In this document: positions 63,292 to 64,000 of the stretch, piece by piece
How the letters are laid out: every line of letters begins with the position of its first letter
How positions within the stretch are numbered: the first letter of the stretch is position 1
Source: JBDFMH01 sp047238125
GTDB taxonomy: Bacteria > Pseudomonadota > Alphaproteobacteria > Sphingomonadales > Sphingomonadaceae
Length of the DNA stretch: 64,000 bases
NCBI RefSeq assembly: GCF_047238125.1
Contig: NZ_JBDFMH010000001.1
Span: 496,001 to 560,000 of the forward strand
Direction: 5' to 3'
Notes under the pieces: generated by a model
Told to the model about the DNA's origin: nothing
What the model saw: the letters and a program-made list of their open reading frames with translations, nothing else
Databases searched by the model: none
Made by a program: the position numbers and the translations under genes

Positions 63292-64000
63292 ATGCCTTTT
63301 TCCAGCCTGCCCGCGCCGATCACGGACGCCCTTGCCGAACGTGGCTATGCCGCAACGACCGATGTCCAGGCCGCCGTGCTCGAGGACGCTGCGCGCGACC
63401 GCGACCTGATCGTGTCCGCACAGACCGGATCGGGCAAGACGGTGGCGTTCGGGCTGGTGATCGCTCGCCAGCTGCTGGACGACGAGGGTAGATTGCCGCC
63501 GCCGGGCCATCCGCTGGCGCTGATCATCGCGCCGACCCGTGAGCTGGCGCTGCAGGTGGGACGGGAGCTGCAATGGCTGTTCCAGCGCACCGGCGCGCGC
63601 ATCGTGCCTTGCGTCGGTGGGATGGATCCGGCGCGCGAGCGGCGTGCGCTGGCCGGCGGCGCCCATATCGTGGTGGCGACGCCCGGCCGGTTGCGCGACC
63701 ATCTCGAGCGTGGTGCGCTGGACCTGTCCAGCCTGGCGATCGCAGTGCTCGACGAGGCCGACGAGATGCTCGACATGGGGTTCCGCGAGGACCTGGAAGA
63801 AATTCTCGACGCCACGCCGGATACGCGCCGGACCTTGCTGTTCTCCGCCACGATGCCGCGCCCGATCGTGGCGCTGGCGCGGCGCTACCAGCGCGATGCA
63901 CTGACCATCTCGACCGTCGGGTCGGAACGCGGCCATGGCGACATCGCCTATCAGGCGGTGGTGGTGGCACCGTCGGATATCGAGAATGCCGCGGTCAACC
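63292..64000 (+). CDS. DEAD-box RNA helicase (5' part; continues beyond window)
   Basis: An ATP-dependent RNA helicase cut by the right edge after about 236 residues. Motifs in order are the Q-motif region (TTDVQ), AQTGSGKT (Walker A, motif I), PTRELA (Ia), GG and TPGR (Ib), DEAD in LDEADEMLDMGF (II) and SAT (III). It may be a DeaD/CsdA-like or RhlE-like helicase; the C-terminal part that would decide is missing. A weak GGGAAC precedes the ATG. Confidence 0.92.
   Translation, partial: MPFSSLPAPITDALAERGYAATTDVQAAVLEDAARDRDLIVSAQTGSGKTVAFGLVIARQLLDDEGRLPPPGHPLALIIAPTRELALQVGRELQWLFQRTGARIVPCVGGMDPARERRALAGGAHIVVATPGRLRDHLERGALDLSSLAIAVLDEADEMLDMGFREDLEEILDATPDTRRTLLFSATMPRPIVALARRYQRDALTISTVGSERGHGDIAYQAVVVAPSDIENAAVN

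Overview
The window is about 64 kb of GC-rich DNA with the look of a sphingomonad (Sphingomonas or a close relative; Alphaproteobacteria). The evidence is an operon for the Entner-Doudoroff route (zwf-pgl-edd-glk), short alphaproteobacterial prolyl-tRNA synthetase, a TonB-dependent receptor, succinylarginine catabolism genes and a very large set of SDR and Rieske enzymes. The assignment rests on gene content, not on a database search. No tRNA, rRNA, CRISPR array, insertion sequence or prophage gene was seen.

Layout. 1-6.3 kb: rpsA (leftward, cut by the left edge) diverges from fabD-fabG-acpP-fabF-mltG, which make fatty acids and process peptidoglycan. 6.3-14.3 kb: a proline-rich microprotein, a possible structured RNA, then proS, lolC/E-lolD, two small proteins (one behind a promoter carrying a perfect inverted repeat) and dnaE. 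14.4-19.9 kb: a flavin reductase, then the glucose-catabolism operon. 19.9-30.6 kb: mostly leftward housekeeping genes: VOC protein, CxxC protein, M20 peptidase-astA-astB, Gfo/Idh oxidoreductase, DUF481 outer-membrane protein, hydrolase-rppH; then rightward radA-cvpA. 30.6-35.0 kb: a compact three-way-junction RNA candidate, a LuxR-type regulator without a luxI partner, and a small tadE-tadE-tadG operon.

35.1-61 kb is an accessory catabolic region. It holds four Rieske oxygenase large subunits, seven SDR dehydrogenases, two NTF2-fold proteins, VOC and GFA-type proteins, an acyl-CoA dehydrogenase next to an ACAD10/11-type kinase, and two TetR regulators. A leftward operon follows: ABM monooxygenase, SDR, cupin, M24 peptidase-like protein, TPP-dependent E1 alpha and beta, a freestanding lipoyl protein and a PQQ dehydrogenase. 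A TonB receptor (60.7-63.1 kb) could import the substrate. I infer uptake of a hydrophobic or cyclic compound, repeated hydroxylation and dehydrogenation, CoA-linked removal of a hydroxyl group, and oxidative decarboxylation or cleavage. The substrate is unknown. No ferredoxin, ferredoxin reductase, E2 acyltransferase or E3 is encoded in the window, so these parts must come from elsewhere or the complexes are unusual. The window ends inside a DEAD-box RNA helicase gene.
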